Assembly: GCF_030269925.1 (NCBI RefSeq)
Contig: NC_085119.1
Span: forward strand, 10,453,001 to 10,517,000
Length of the DNA: 64,000 bases
DNA from: Bombyx mori
Lineage: Eukaryota > Arthropoda > Insecta > Lepidoptera > Bombycidae
Reading direction: 5' to 3'
Numbering within the stretch: the stretch's first letter is position 1; each line of letters begins with the position of its first letter. Positions 37,075 through 47,599 of this stretch are shown here, piece by piece. The position numbers were made by a program, and so were the translations under genes. The notes under the pieces were generated by a model. The model did not search any database, had not been told where the DNA came from, and worked only from the letters and a program-made list of their open reading frames with translations.

Positions 37075-37230
37075 AACTTTCTCCCACAGACACAGCCCAC
37101 CGTGTTTCTCGCTGGATCTTCTCAGTGGGTCGCGTTTCCGATTCGGTGGTAGATTCTGCTCCTAGTAAGAGCAGAATAGCCTCTAAACTTTAGAGTCTAA
37201 AGGATACCAGCCTAAGAAGGAAAAAAAAAC
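37075..37230 (+). mobile_element. LINE A 3' tail with poly(A)
   Basis: cagcccaccgtgtttctcgc, ggatcttctcagtgggtcgc, gattcggtggtagattctgc and agcctctaaactttagagtc lead to ccagcctaagaaggaaaaaaaaa, the 3' end. The middle (agcactgctcttgctagg to agctcacc) is shortened by an internal deletion. Confidence 0.75.
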
Positions 37231-37639
37231 TTTCTAAGAACATTGTCAACATCAGCGACTATCTATCTGGATGAGCTGGTGTGGAAAAGAATGAATATTT
37301 TTGCGACACGCAACAAGAGGCACAAAGAAATAACTCAAGTTTTCGTTTTGTAAGAACAGTCTAGTTCATACATAATAAACAGTAATTACTCAGACTGCCA
37401 GAAATTGTGCACTTTGGATTGATCTGGAATATTACACACTATTCACACAACTTGTAGAAGTCTTGGTCGCACCGCTGCCTGTGTTCAAATCTCGTGGACC
37501 GGTATTAATTGTTTCATAAAAGATTAAAAGAAAGAAAATATATTGAACAATTTAAATGATAAAGTCCATATAAATTTCCGTAATTACCGGTGGTAGGGTG
37601 TATCGTAAGCCCGCAATAGTGGATATTACAATTTTGTCT

Positions 37640-37775
37640 AGTGCCAAGCTTGTACAATACGATTAAGACTTCGAACTCATGTCTCAAAGAGGGTGGTTGT
37701 TTTCACGTCGTGATGTCTCTGAGTTCTGGCAACCATTTAATACCAGCTGGACCGCGACCATGTTCATGTTCTAAA
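37640..37775 (+). repeat. Diverged Bm1-like SINE
   Basis: cttcgaactcatgtctcaaa, gggtggttgttttcacgtcg and accatttaataccagctgga follow Bm1 order but at low identity. Confidence 0.45.
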
Positions 37776-38656
37776 TGTTCAATAAAAACAACCGAACGTG
37801 TGATATGCACAAGGGAAATAATGGCTGCTAATAAGAAAATAACAAACCTATAAATTTACTTTAAAACTATGTATTTAAAGAAATTTCTTGATTTTTAAAC
37901 TATCCATATAAATGTTTTTTATATAAACGGGAATCGTCACAAATGTTATTTTAAGTTTATACATACTTTCTCTAAAGTTGATACTGGCACTTTATCTAGC
38001 AATAAAATTGGAAAAAATGCAAAATTTCGAATAATATTAAAAAATATTTCAAGAAATCATAAAAATACAACTTCTTATTCGGATCGTCTCTATATTGTGC
38101 AAATTATAACTGTGGAACTAATTATAACTGTCTTTTGCCATCGATAGCAAATTACAGTTGGCCTTGTATGTGTAGAGATGTATTAGTTATAGTTGCTCAT
38201 GAGCACCAGCAAGCAATACCGAGGTCACCACAGCCAAGAAGTTGCTTACCGTTCAAATTTTTCTTAAAGCTTGTTATTCCAAGGATATTTCATAGCAATC
38301 AGACAATACCAATTTCATACTGGTTAATTAATATATTATTAACCTCTCAAAATAATAATCGTAGCGACGACCAGTTTCGGTGGAATGAGCTGTATGATCA
38401 TCTTACTGTGGCAAAAAAAGTTTATGACTTCTTGCCATAATAGAAAAAATATAGATTTTTAAATAAATGGAAACGTTCGTATCGATGAATCGAATCGATG
38501 TTCATGCATTCACTAACTACGACGCATTTACATTAATACTTAATTTAGAAGTGTTAAGAATTAGGAGCACATATTCGAGTAGACTATGTATGAAGTAGGT
38601 GACACGACTGAACATAGTACTGACGAAAACAAATTACAATGCTGAATACTTAAACG

Positions 38657-38739
38657 AGACCTTTTTTTTAAATATACTCTATAGGATAACCTATACCTAT
38701 TATAGGATAACCTATAGAATATATTTTAAAAAAAGGTCT
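38657..38739. repeat. Compound palindrome (about 40-bp arms)
   Basis: agacctttttttttaaatat...ctataggataacctata is mirrored by tataggataacctatagaat...aaaaaaaggtct. Each arm also contains the self-complementary tataggataacctata-type core, so the sequence can fold as one long hairpin or two small ones. It touches the outer end of the LINE A tail at 38740. Confidence 0.85.
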
Positions 38740-38755
38740 AGATTCACCGAGCTAG

Positions 38756-40050
38756 AAGAAGAGAGAAGAAGGGTCGTCGTACCCCCTTTCGGGGGCACGG
38801 AACGGGCCTCGGGGCAAACCCCACTGCCCGGAACGAAGCTCCCTGCCACATAGGGCAGGGGTGGTATGGATGCAGGAAGAACTGGGGAGAGGTACGCTGT
38901 TCGCAGCGCGCACGGCCGCACTACATCGACAAAATAAATAAATACTTAGATATAATACGATGGGCTTGTTTTCCTGGGTGGAGTGATACCCGTGGAGGAG
39001 TCTCCCCGGCGCCGGCTGCTGTCCTCTGCTTGTTTTTTTTTTTTCCCCTAACTACTAACTATAACTAACTAACACTAAACTACTGTACTAACTATTAACT
39101 ACTAACTATTTACAATATATACAAAGCCGGGACAACAATCAGCACCGTGGGGCCCGCCACCGGCCCCATGCCGCGGCCCCATGTCTACAAGTCAGAGGGG
39201 GAGCCGCGGCACTAGTTAGGCGCTCACCCGCTAAGGGCTCCCCAGAAGGGAAAGACCGTCGCGGGGAGGGACCGACGTAAAGTGGTCCACCCAACGGGGG
39301 GTAGAAATGGGTCCCCATAGGGGGGCACCCCAACAGTGTGGGGGAAATGAAGAGTGTGGACAGCTCTGTCCCATGGGGGCACTCATTATGAGCACTCCCA
39401 TATCACTCCGGTTAAGCCGACTATCTTACCATAGCCGGGGGTTCCAGTAGCTCCCTTGGTAGCGCCCGACCATCAGGTGGTCTTGCGTGCAAGGGAGCTA
39501 AGTTGTGGAGATGCTCGTGGGGTCCACCGTCAGCTCGCTCGTAAAGATCACGAGCTAGCCTCCGGATGAACCCCTCGAGCGACTCCACATCCAGATCCCG
39601 GGCAATTACGGCATTACTGACGTAACGCCCTGCTCCGACTATCGTGCGAAGAGCCAGATTCTGCTGGGCCTGTAACTTCACCCGCATGACCTGCGGGATG
39701 AGGTGATACCAGGCCGCAGCTGCCTACGTGATACGGGAACGAACATACGTCTTGTAAATGCCGAGTCTAGTCCTGGTCGGCAACCTGGAGGCCAACACCG
39801 GCCGGAGGAGAAACCTCGCGTAGCGGGCGGCCGCCAACGTCGACTTGGCGTGGGCGGTCATCCTCAAACTCCGGTCGATATTGACTCCCAGGTATCGGAC
39901 ACTGGGCCTAAACTCGACATTGACTCCACGAAGACTGAGCTGTCCTGGGACGACTCTTGTGCGGACCGGACCGAAGAGAATAGCCGCGGTCTTCCCCACG
40001 TTGACCGCGACCCTCCATCAGTCCAGCCACTGGGGCAGTAGGTCCAACAG
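38756..40050 (-). mobile_element. 5'-truncated jockey-clade LINE ('LINE B'), 3' part of the U6 chimera
   Basis: GC-rich 3' part of a jockey-superfamily LINE, joined at 40050 directly to U6 snRNA. It has the end of the reverse transcriptase ORF (39421-40050), a 3'UTR with a TTAGTAGTTAG-like tandem (reverse of 39049-39112) and an internal A-run (39034-39045), and ends cccttcttctctcttctt at 38756. There is no poly(A). With U6 it forms one inserted unit flanked by a 10-bp duplication (38746-38755 and 40158-40167). Confidence 0.9.
39421..40050 (-). pseudogene. LINE B reverse transcriptase C-terminal remnant
   Basis: One continuous minus-strand frame reads LLDLLPQWLD-stop-WRVAVNVGKTAAILFG, then LSLRGVNVEFRPSVRYLGVN, IDRSLRMTAHAKSTLAAARY, IYKTYVRSRIT-stop-AAAAWYHLIPQV, MRVKLQAQQNLALRTIVGAG, and ends LPRELLEPPAMVR before TAG at 39423-39421. 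This is the thumb and C-terminal region of jockey-type reverse transcriptases (YLG...D..L...HI-type block and LQ.QQN..LR.I.GA). Two in-frame stops (a TGA and a TAG replacing an aromatic codon) make it non-functional. The catalytic YADD part was lost by 5' truncation. Confidence 0.88.
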
Positions 40051-40157
40051 AAAAATGTGGAACGCTTCACGATTTTGCGTGTCATCCTTGCGCAGGGGCC
40101 ATGCTAATCTTCTTTGTATCATTCCAATTTTAGTATATGTACTGCCGAAGCAAGTAC
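40051..40157 (-). ncRNA. U6: Full-length U6 snRNA sequence, retrocopy fused to a LINE
   Basis: The minus strand reads a complete 107-nt U6 spliceosomal RNA from GTACTTGCTTCGGCAGTAC (5' stem-loop) through ATATACTAAAATTGGAA, AGATTAGCATGGCCCCTGCG and CAAGGATGACACGCAAAATC to CGTTCCACATTTTT. The 5' stem is intact (GUAC pairs with GUAC). Compared with the insect sequence I recall, the invariant ACAGAG box reads ACAAAG and a nearby AACG reads AATG, so it is unlikely to function in splicing. There is no U6 promoter (PSE/TATA) upstream; instead the LINE A target begins at once, and the 3' T-run runs straight into LINE B. Best read as a U6-LINE chimeric retropseudogene rather than a working gene. Confidence 0.93.
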
Positions 40158-40475
40158 ACCGAGCTAGTAGGTGAGCTCACGGGGCCTAAACCGGGAGTGT
40201 TGCTAAGACTGGCCCTAGCAAGAGCAGTGTTTCGCAGAATCTACCACCGGATCGGAAACGCGACCCACTGAGAAGAGCCGGCGAGAAACTCAGTGGGCTG
40301 TGTCTATCGGTTAATTTACTCGTGGAGCCCTTCGTCGCAAGCGACGGGTTCGGCGAGGACTGTGACCGGTGCTTGAGGTACCTAAAAGCACCGTTAATGG
40401 ATCGGGAGGATCCGTAATGACGTGCTTAGGGCGACGTCGACTGTTTACCATTCGGTCCACCGGAGCGAGTAGGAC
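40158..40475 (-). mobile_element. LINE A 3' part, target of the U6 chimera
   Basis: Minus-strand LINE A: remnants of the ORF end (PKHVIT region near 40420) and the 3'UTR (cgacccactgag, ccaccggatcgg, tgcgaaacactgctcttgct, gtgagctcacctactag). It is interrupted after CTAGCTCGGT by the U6-LINE B unit and resumes at 38755 downward for only about 16 nt. 5' truncated near 40475. Confidence 0.8.
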
Positions 40476-40479
40476 CTAT

Positions 40480-42440
40480 GTACCTACATACTAATGTATT
40501 GTATTTTTTAATTTGATGTATAACAGTTTTTATTTTAGAATTTGTACTGCGTACCATTTTAATTCTTTATAAACAAGAAATATGAAAAATGAGTTGTATC
40601 TGATTCATAATCCTTTCCAGGTTTCCCCTAATGATGTTTATCAATTAAGTTATCAATTAAATAGATATACTATGTTGCTTGGGATGCAAATAACAGTTGT
40701 TAATCGGATTTGTGCACACAAATGTAGTATACGAATTAGTATTAGATACCTTAAGTAAATGCATGAAAACATGCATTTATTAAAAGACCGCTGAACCTTG
40801 ATCTGAAAAATGTTCCATAAAACGCCAACAACTATTTGCAATGTTTCACTTAAATCGAACTAAATAGCAGAGCTCGCAGATCACGAATAACATAAACATT
40901 TATATTCATAATGTATTATCGGAATATTAAAACTATGGTTTTAAAATAACTACATACATATAGCCAAGAAACAATATCATCTCTTACCATCCATTGCATT
41001 GATTTTTAATTTTATCATCATCAAAACATAATACTGATAATAAGGTAACCAATAGTTATGATGTGATATCAATAACACAAATGGTATTGAAGTTAAACAA
41101 TGGATTTAATTATCACATGCACTTCATAAGTTTTCCTGTAATACTAGGTAGGCACATAATGGATAAGATACTGTCTTCATTTGTTAACGTTTGTTTACAA
41201 TACAATTGAAGTAAATTTCTAGATTGTGTAATTTTAGCCTCATAATCGAAAGAAATCAACCCATCTGATTGTGGTCGTCACTCTAAATTGGTCTCATTAT
41301 AGTGTGACCTTAATTAATTTATTGAAAGTTATTACTATGCGCGTACAAATTTGGTTTTGACGTAATACTCACTGCGGAATCGACAGCACAATGGTCATAT
41401 TTTTCATAATGAATGTGAATAAATGTATTATTTAGTTACTAAAATAGTATTTCCTATCGAAGCGCGGTTACAAAACAAAGCCACGCCAGCTGACATAACG
41501 AGTCCCTTTGAAAGAAATAAACGAGTAATTTATGTAATAAGTAAATTACATAACCTTAACCAGTCAGCGAGTAACTGCGATATAATATAAAGCAACAGAA
41601 ATAGGTATTAGATTTATTAACAAAGCAAGTAGCGGCAGATGTTTTAGTGGATGATGACGCCAAGTGGCGAGTAGAAAGCGGAAGGGTGGCCGTGTCGTCA
41701 ATTGGCACAATTGGCAGTAATTGCGGGCGGTATGTCCGGCGCGCCGTACCGCGACCCCGGTCCGTCGCCAATGCGCCTCACAATCTGTCTGCGCCCACTG
41801 ATATAATATTCACCAAACGTGATTATTATTACAAAAATAAATTACGTAATCATAATATTATCGAATTCCTTTTAGGTATGTGAATAACAACATTCTTTAC
41901 ACTTGAAATTCTTTTCATTATTTTGTTTCGATGATGTTTGTTGGTTTTATTGGTAGGTACAGCATACACAGACGCGGTTTTGATTTGACACACATTTGAT
42001 TATCAACCGATAATAGAGCTAATATAATATAAATATACAATTATTAAATGAAAACTACGTCGTTCGCCAGCCAGACAGATTACCGCTTCCGTTCCAAATT
42101 ACGAAGGAATCCAGCGTTGAGAATTTGCTTTTAAATATTTCATGAATTCGTTTTAACATTCTAAGCATGTTCATATTCTATTTGGAAGTAACATCTTTTT
42201 TGTGGTGTTCAGGACTTTTTAGGGTTCCGCTGTCGAATAAGAAAATGCTCTTTGTATTCGTCGGTATTCATACAGACTCTTGACACTCCAATATACTTTT
42301 ATAAATAATCCACTTAGATAAAGTTGATGACATGACGTTGAGTACACCAATGATAGAGCGTATTCTGAGCCCGGACGAGCAAACTCCACTATCCTGTTAC
42401 TATCTGCCCTGCAGCAACCATGCATTCCGGTTTGATGGGT
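40480..42440. other. Intergenic; no gene recognised
   Basis: AT-rich, with a short perfect palindrome (taaatgcatg-aaaa-catgcattta, about 40756-40779) and a CpG-rich patch at 41640-41800 whose open frames on both strands (about 71-78 codons) have no recognisable motif. Confidence 0.4.
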
Positions 42441-42449
42441 AGCACAATT

Positions 42450-42530
42450 AAATTGAGACTTCGGTCTCATATGCCATGGTGGGTGGCGGTATTCACGTTG
42501 TGAGTTCTATGAGCTCTCTTAAATCCAGTC
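42450..42530 (+). repeat. Bm1-like 3' fragment
   Basis: cttcggtctcatatgccatg, gtgggtggcggtattcacgt and ttctatgagctc match a Bm1-related segment; both ends are lost. Confidence 0.45.
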
Positions 42531-42677
42531 TTGATAACATACATTGAAATCATTATGTTTTTAATTTCAATAAATGAGCCATCGTTCTAAAGTCATAAAA
42601 AGTGCATCTCTTCTTTGTTTTTTTAATTCACAATTGAAAAACGTAAAATATTTAGATGATAGCAATTATTATTATTA

Positions 42678-43096
42678 CTAGAGGTCCCGCAGTAGTCGAA
42701 ATTCGATTATAATTAATTGTAATTGTAAGTTTGTACACTATTATGATTGTATTTTATACATATTTCTATAATCACAAATTTCGCCAAGACTACACTATAA
42801 AAAATATTAACAAAGACAAACCATATTCTATTCTCAATTTGACAACAGACGTCAAGAACAAAAGTTTGACAATAAATAGTATGCATGCGTGTGTGCGTCA
42901 AATACACGGTATGTAGTGTGTGTAATGTTTTCTTTATTGATTTAATGTATCTTTTATGCATTATTTAAAAAAAATATTAGCATTGTGCACTTCTTCTCTA
43001 TATTCTCTATAAGTCTGGAAAATTTCATACTCCTCCGTCCGCGCAATTTTCGTAAAAAGGGCTACAAAGTTTTTGCTTCACGTATTAATATATAGA
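42678..43096 (-). mobile_element. Helitron-like non-autonomous element, complete (419 bp)
   Basis: Minus-strand element starting TCTATATATTAATACGTGAA at 43096 (preceded by A) and ending ctgcgggacctCTAG at 42678 (followed by T). This is the A|TC...CTAG|T insertion pattern of Helitrons, with no target duplication. A shorter relative in the opposite orientation is at 55001-55311. Chance frames inside (61-82 codons) have no motifs. Confidence 0.75.
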
Positions 43097-43718
43097 TGTA
43101 GTACGTATGTCTTAGTTAGAGCAAGACAGTTTGAGGTTGTGTAGCTTGTGTGACGGAATTTAAAAAAAAAAACAAATGTTTGAAACTCAGTGATTGAAGT
43201 ATTCAGACTGATTAAGGGCAGGAATATAGCTAAAGTAATTTTGAAATCAATCGAAAATGTCATAAGACTCAAGACTAGAAAAGGATGGTAAAATCTTCTT
43301 CCGAAAAGAACTAAATATATATACATGTATATGTATATATTACATTTTATTTGACCACTTGATAGAAAGTGGAAGTGGAATGAACAAAGAAAAGCGGTAG
43401 TTGCCAGTTCATTATTATCTGATTAACTAATCCAGACGCTCGTTACGATAGGTCATTGGGCAAGGCAACGCCGTTGAGTGACTCGCAGTATAGAAATTGT
43501 TAAGCATAGTAATTATTAAGAATAATTAATAATTATGATACAATATTGCAGGCTGAACCGGAATGGTTACCGATTGGACGGTACGTCTATACTGCCATAT
43601 TTTTTCACTTATTTAATCAAACTTATCAACTACTCTTATTTATAATAATATGCTCAATTTCAGCTGTTACGCTGTTACTTATCTATTCTTACAATCTACG
43701 ATGAATTTGTCCCATATT

Positions 43719-43950
43719 TACTGGTGGACCTCTTATGTGTGAGTCCGCGCGGGTAGGTACCACCACCTTGTCTATTTCAGCCGTGAAGCAGTAATGCGTT
43801 TCGGTTTGAAGGGCGAGGCGGCCGTTGTAACTATACTTGAGACCTTAGAACTTATATCTCAAGGTGGGTGGCGCATTTACGTTGTAGATGTCTATGGGCT
43901 CCAGCAACCACTTAACACCAGGTTGGCTGTGAGCTCGTCCATCCGCTCGT
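43719..43950 (+). repeat. Bm1 SINE, body-only copy
   Basis: Starts ctggtggacctcttatgtgt, then gtttcggtttgaagggcgag, acttgagaccttagaactta and taacaccaggttggctgtg; it ends near gagctcgtccatccgc without poly(A). Joined to an inverted Bm1 head at 43952. Confidence 0.88.
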
Positions 43951-43951
43951 C

Positions 43952-44019
43952 ATCCATGAGATTCGAACATCGCTCAACACGAATGCACCGGACGTCTTAT
44001 CCTTTGGGCCACGACGACT
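43952..44019 (-). repeat. Isolated tRNA-derived Bm1 head, inverted
   Basis: On the minus strand gtcgtcgtggcccaaaggat, aagacgtccggtgcattcgt and gttgagcgatgttcgaatct correspond to the A-box/B-box head of the full-length copy at 25516. The body is missing. Confidence 0.8.
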
Positions 44020-44057
44020 CTAACTTAATCGTTGATAGCTTAAGGGACGCACGGACG

Positions 44058-44085
44058 GTTAGGTGAGATCACGGGGCTCATTCTG
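44058..44085 (-). mobile_element. Tiny LINE A 3' fragment
   Basis: ggttaggtgagatcacgggg then ct matches the LINE A end (reverse of ccccgtgagctcaccta). Too short to say more. Confidence 0.4.
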
Positions 44086-44094
44086 ATTGTTAGG

Positions 44095-45550
44095 ACTAGA
44101 AATATTAAGGATCTATATCATAACTTACTATTTAAAATTACTATTTTGGTTTTACTGGACTTTAGCAATGCTTTTAATTCAGTTGATTTTGACATTCTTC
44201 TCGGTATCCTATCCTCTCTTAATGTCTCGTCTTCGGTAATTCAGTGGTTTAATTCTTACCTCCGTGGACGCTCGCAGTCGGTTCGCTATGAAGAGTCTTT
44301 CTCTGAGTGGTGTGACCTCACTGCGGGTGTTCCACAGGGTGGCGTACTTTCTCCTCTCCTCTTCTCTGTGTTTATAAACACAATTTCTCAATCTTTATCT
44401 TCACACTTCCATCTCTATGCAGACGACTTGCAGCTATATCGTCATACGAGGGTTGCTGACGTTGGGGCTGCTATTTCGGCAATCAACGTGGATCTCTCTG
44501 CGATTTACAACTGGGCCAAGTCCTTTGGTCTTTTGGTGAATCCTTCGAAATCGCAAGCTCTCATTGTTGGTGGTAGGTATATGTGCGGCCTTCTCGATTA
44601 CAGCTCGTTAGCGCCCATCCTCTACGACAACGTTCCGATAGCGTATTCGAAATGTGTCAAAAATCTAGGTTTATACATCGACAGTCACCTCTCGTGGATT
44701 AATCACGTTTCCGAAGTAAGCAGAAAAACAGTTTACTCCTTTCAGTCTCTGAAACGCCTTCAAAAATTCTTGCCTCTTCGCACTAAAATTTATCTTGCCC
44801 AAACGCTTTTAATTCCTCTTCTCGATTATGCTGATATCTGTTTTCTAGATGCTTCTGAATTGCTTTTAGATAAACTCGAACGTCTGCAGAATTTGTGTAT
44901 CCGCTTCATTTTTTGGTCTCCGGAAGTATGACCATGTCTCCGATTTCCGGGCTGAGCTGGGGTGGCTGCCGATTAGGCGACGTCGAGATTGCCACATTCT
45001 CTCTTTTCTCTATTCTATTCTTCACAATCCTGATGCCCCTATCTATCTCCGTGAACGCTTTGAATATCTGATTCCTGACGGCAAAGTTAGTCGACAAGCC
45101 ACTTCTCTTCTTTTAAAAACTCCCATACACAGCTCTAGTCGCTATAGTGGCTCTTTCACAATACAAGCAGTGCGATTATGGAATTCTCTCCCTCAACCTA
45201 TTCGTGCTAGTTCCTCTCTAGAAGTTTTTAAGAGTCAAATGAAGAAACATTTCCTGTCACTTTAATCGTATTTAAGTTATTGTTTTATGTATTTTTATTT
45301 ATATGTATTTTTCATTTAATGTTAGATTTTTTTTTTTAATGCTTAGTTAAAAATCATGCTTTATATTGTACACTATTCCCCTCTTATACATCGTATTTCT
45401 CTCTGATAATGGTTTGCTGGAAGAAAACTCATGAATGAGTTAAGCTCGCCTTTGTACATAGTATTTAGAATTCTTTAAATCTGTTTTTTATTGTATTTTC
45501 TTTTGTGTACAATAAGTATAAATAAAAAAAAAAAAAAAAAAAAAAAAAAA
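44095..45550 (+). mobile_element. 5'-truncated CR1/L2-group LINE with long poly(A)
   Basis: About 1.46 kb: reverse transcriptase ORF remnant (44101-45265), AT-rich 3'UTR, and an aataaa signal leading into an A-run of about 27 at 45524-45550. The end pattern is that of a recent LINE insertion. The 5' boundary sits near 44095, inside the reverse transcriptase domain. I could not find a convincing target duplication. Confidence 0.88.
44101..45265 (+). pseudogene. LINE reverse transcriptase, single +1 frameshift
   Basis: The reverse transcriptase palm domain is readable: KDLYHN...KITILVLLDFSNAFNSVDF (first catalytic Asp), GVPQGGVLSPLLFSVFIN, LYADDLQLYRHT (YADD active site), LLVNPSKSQALIV, KNLGLYIDSHLSWINHVSEV and LLDYADICFLD. 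The frame then breaks in a run of six T at 44909-44914, one T too many. In the next frame it continues GLRKYDHVSDFRAELGWLPI, RRRRDCHILSLFYSIL, SFTIQAVRLWNSLPQPIRAS and ends FKSQMKKHFLSL at 45263-45265. The C-terminal AVRLWNSLP.PIR block is typical of CR1/L2/Daphne-like LINEs. The endonuclease half is missing by 5' truncation. Near-perfect reading frames indicate a young copy. Confidence 0.9.
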
Positions 45551-45559
45551 ATAATATCA

Positions 45560-47320
45560 GGGTCACTATACTGCCATAAAGAATAAATACATTCGATAAT
45601 TTTGAACGTATATTTGCTTATATTCAAGGACACAGTAAGGCCTACCTCTGTGTTCGTTAGTAATGTGTTAATCGTGTTAAATAAGTACCTAACACGTTAT
45701 TTTGAAACTACTTCCCGAAGTTCCGTAGGTATAGGTGGGTGTGGATTAGATGTCTAGTTACATAAGCACACACAAATATGTTTAGTAAGTGTCTCATAAC
45801 TAACTGTGTTACGACTAGTTCAGGATAAAATAATGAGCAGCCACAAACGGAACGCACGCGCAGCGCAGGGCGACGCGGAAATCACAACACACACTTCCGC
45901 GTGCCGCCATCTTGGCTAACACCTCGTGAGATTCGCCTGTTACTCAGATTACACGCCAATGTTGTGCTAAATTTTAACTTAAACTACACCACAAATGTAA
46001 GTATTTACCTACCGAAGTTCCAATACAATTAATTGTACATTGTCTTGTTGTTACATAGGCTAAAAAGGCTTTATTTATCAACATTGTATTCATCAACAAT
46101 TTTAAATGATTACATACCGTGTTTGAGTATTTGGTGAATATTTTATTAAATTAAGCTGTTGACTATAAAGTCTAATGATACCTCGAAATCCGCAGAGAGC
46201 AAGAGTCTACGGTTTTAATGTTCGCAGTTTCCGTGAATAGTTACAATTACGGAATATTGTGGTGTAACAAAAAGAGATGGCCCACTTTCGGTAGATACCG
46301 GTCGTGCGAGATCGGGTGCGCGCACCGTTGCACATATTATTACGTGTTAGAAGATGAGGTTATGCGTTCAGCAATTGCATTGCTGTAACGGAACATAACC
46401 GATGTGAATTTTCTCGCCCTAAAACAGTTTTTGCACACTTTTTCCGATTCTGTAACTTGTATGACGCTTCTTGTGTAACACATAACGTGAATGCAATATG
46501 CAAGCATTTGTTTCGACATTACATTCCTAAAGTTTGTTAAATGGTAATAATCTTCTGAAACTAGTTAGGTACATCGTTATAAAATTGTTATTCTGGTATC
46601 GCTAGTTAGAATGCATATTATTATTTATTATATCGTAGTGTTAGCTTTTGGCAGTTGAATGTCCTTTATCTTTACCGTGAACTTGGCACGGTAAAAGGTT
46701 AGATATATTGGTTTAGGAATTTGCAACATTTGAGACTAGTGTTACTCGTTTGAAATTTATGTGATATGATTACTTTTGAAAGAACAATCCTTAGACCTAG
46801 TTGTGAAAATAATTTTCTGTTGATGATATTTAAAATATGCGCTTTTAAATTAATGTATTTGTTTCAGTAGAAGACAGTAGAAAGAATGTAAGTTGATGGA
46901 TCATTTTGTGTTGCAAATAAATTTCGTAATAACGTTGTTGGATAGGCATAGTGTGTTAGGCAAGCCTTTAAGGTGAGGTAACTTGGCGTAGTTCCGAGAG
47001 ATGCATCCTGCTTTACCATGTAATCAGTGGATAGAATTTAAGTAAAGAATTGGGTGATGACTTATTTATTCATAGATAAAACCTAACTTTTCAGAATAAT
47101 CTGTATTCACCCAGTGATCGAAATTTGATAATGATCATTAACATCTCAAGATGTAGATTAATTTTACGTAATACATTATATTATGATTGTTTATTATGAT
47201 TGTAAAATATATCTAGTTATTTTTCTTTTTTAACGGATAGCGAAAAAGATAATCAGTGGATACTAAATAAGTAAAAATGAATCGGTTACACGCATGAGAA
47301 AATTGCAGATTTGCAGAAAA
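45560..47320. other. Intergenic with GC-rich patches
   Basis: CpG-rich patches at 45840-45930 and 46285-46335 sit in AT-rich DNA. The first has acttccgcgtgccgccatct, combining an ETS-type and a YY1/Pho-type core. No coding motif was recognised. Confidence 0.4.
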
Positions 47321-47324
47321 CAAT

Positions 47325-47535
47325 ATTTTCTAGATGGGCAGTCGAGCTCATGGCCCACCTGGTCTTAAGTGATCACTGAAGCCCACAGACACAAATCCAC
47401 CCACCTTGAGGCATGCAATCGAAGTTTTAATTGTGCTGCATAATGGCTGTCTGAATGTTCACTTTTCGACCAGAACAGATGTTCGCTTCGCGTCAGAAAT
47501 CAGTGGTTACTTACCACCCATGAGGGCTACATCCT
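47325..47535 (-). repeat. Diverged Bm1 SINE
   Basis: gatgggcagtcgagctcatg, gcccacctggtcttaagtga, cactgaagcccacagacac and agggctacatcctaccacta in order; the middle is heavily mutated. Confidence 0.7.
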
Positions 47536-47599
47536 ACCACTAACCAATCTGATCGCAGAATAAGCAGAAACGAAGTCGGTACGAAGTATAACTCAAAAG

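Noticed and set aside
37450..37500. B-box-like gtgttcaaatctc suggesting another tRNA-derived SINE
   Set aside because: No A-box at the right distance and no repeat body recognised.
40051..40157. A functional U6 gene
   Set aside because: No promoter elements upstream, an altered ACAGAG box, and a target-site duplication showing it arrived fused to a LINE.
44059..45600. Target-site duplication for the young LINE
   Set aside because: Sequence after the A-run (taatatcagggtc) did not match the 5' flank near 44095 convincingly.
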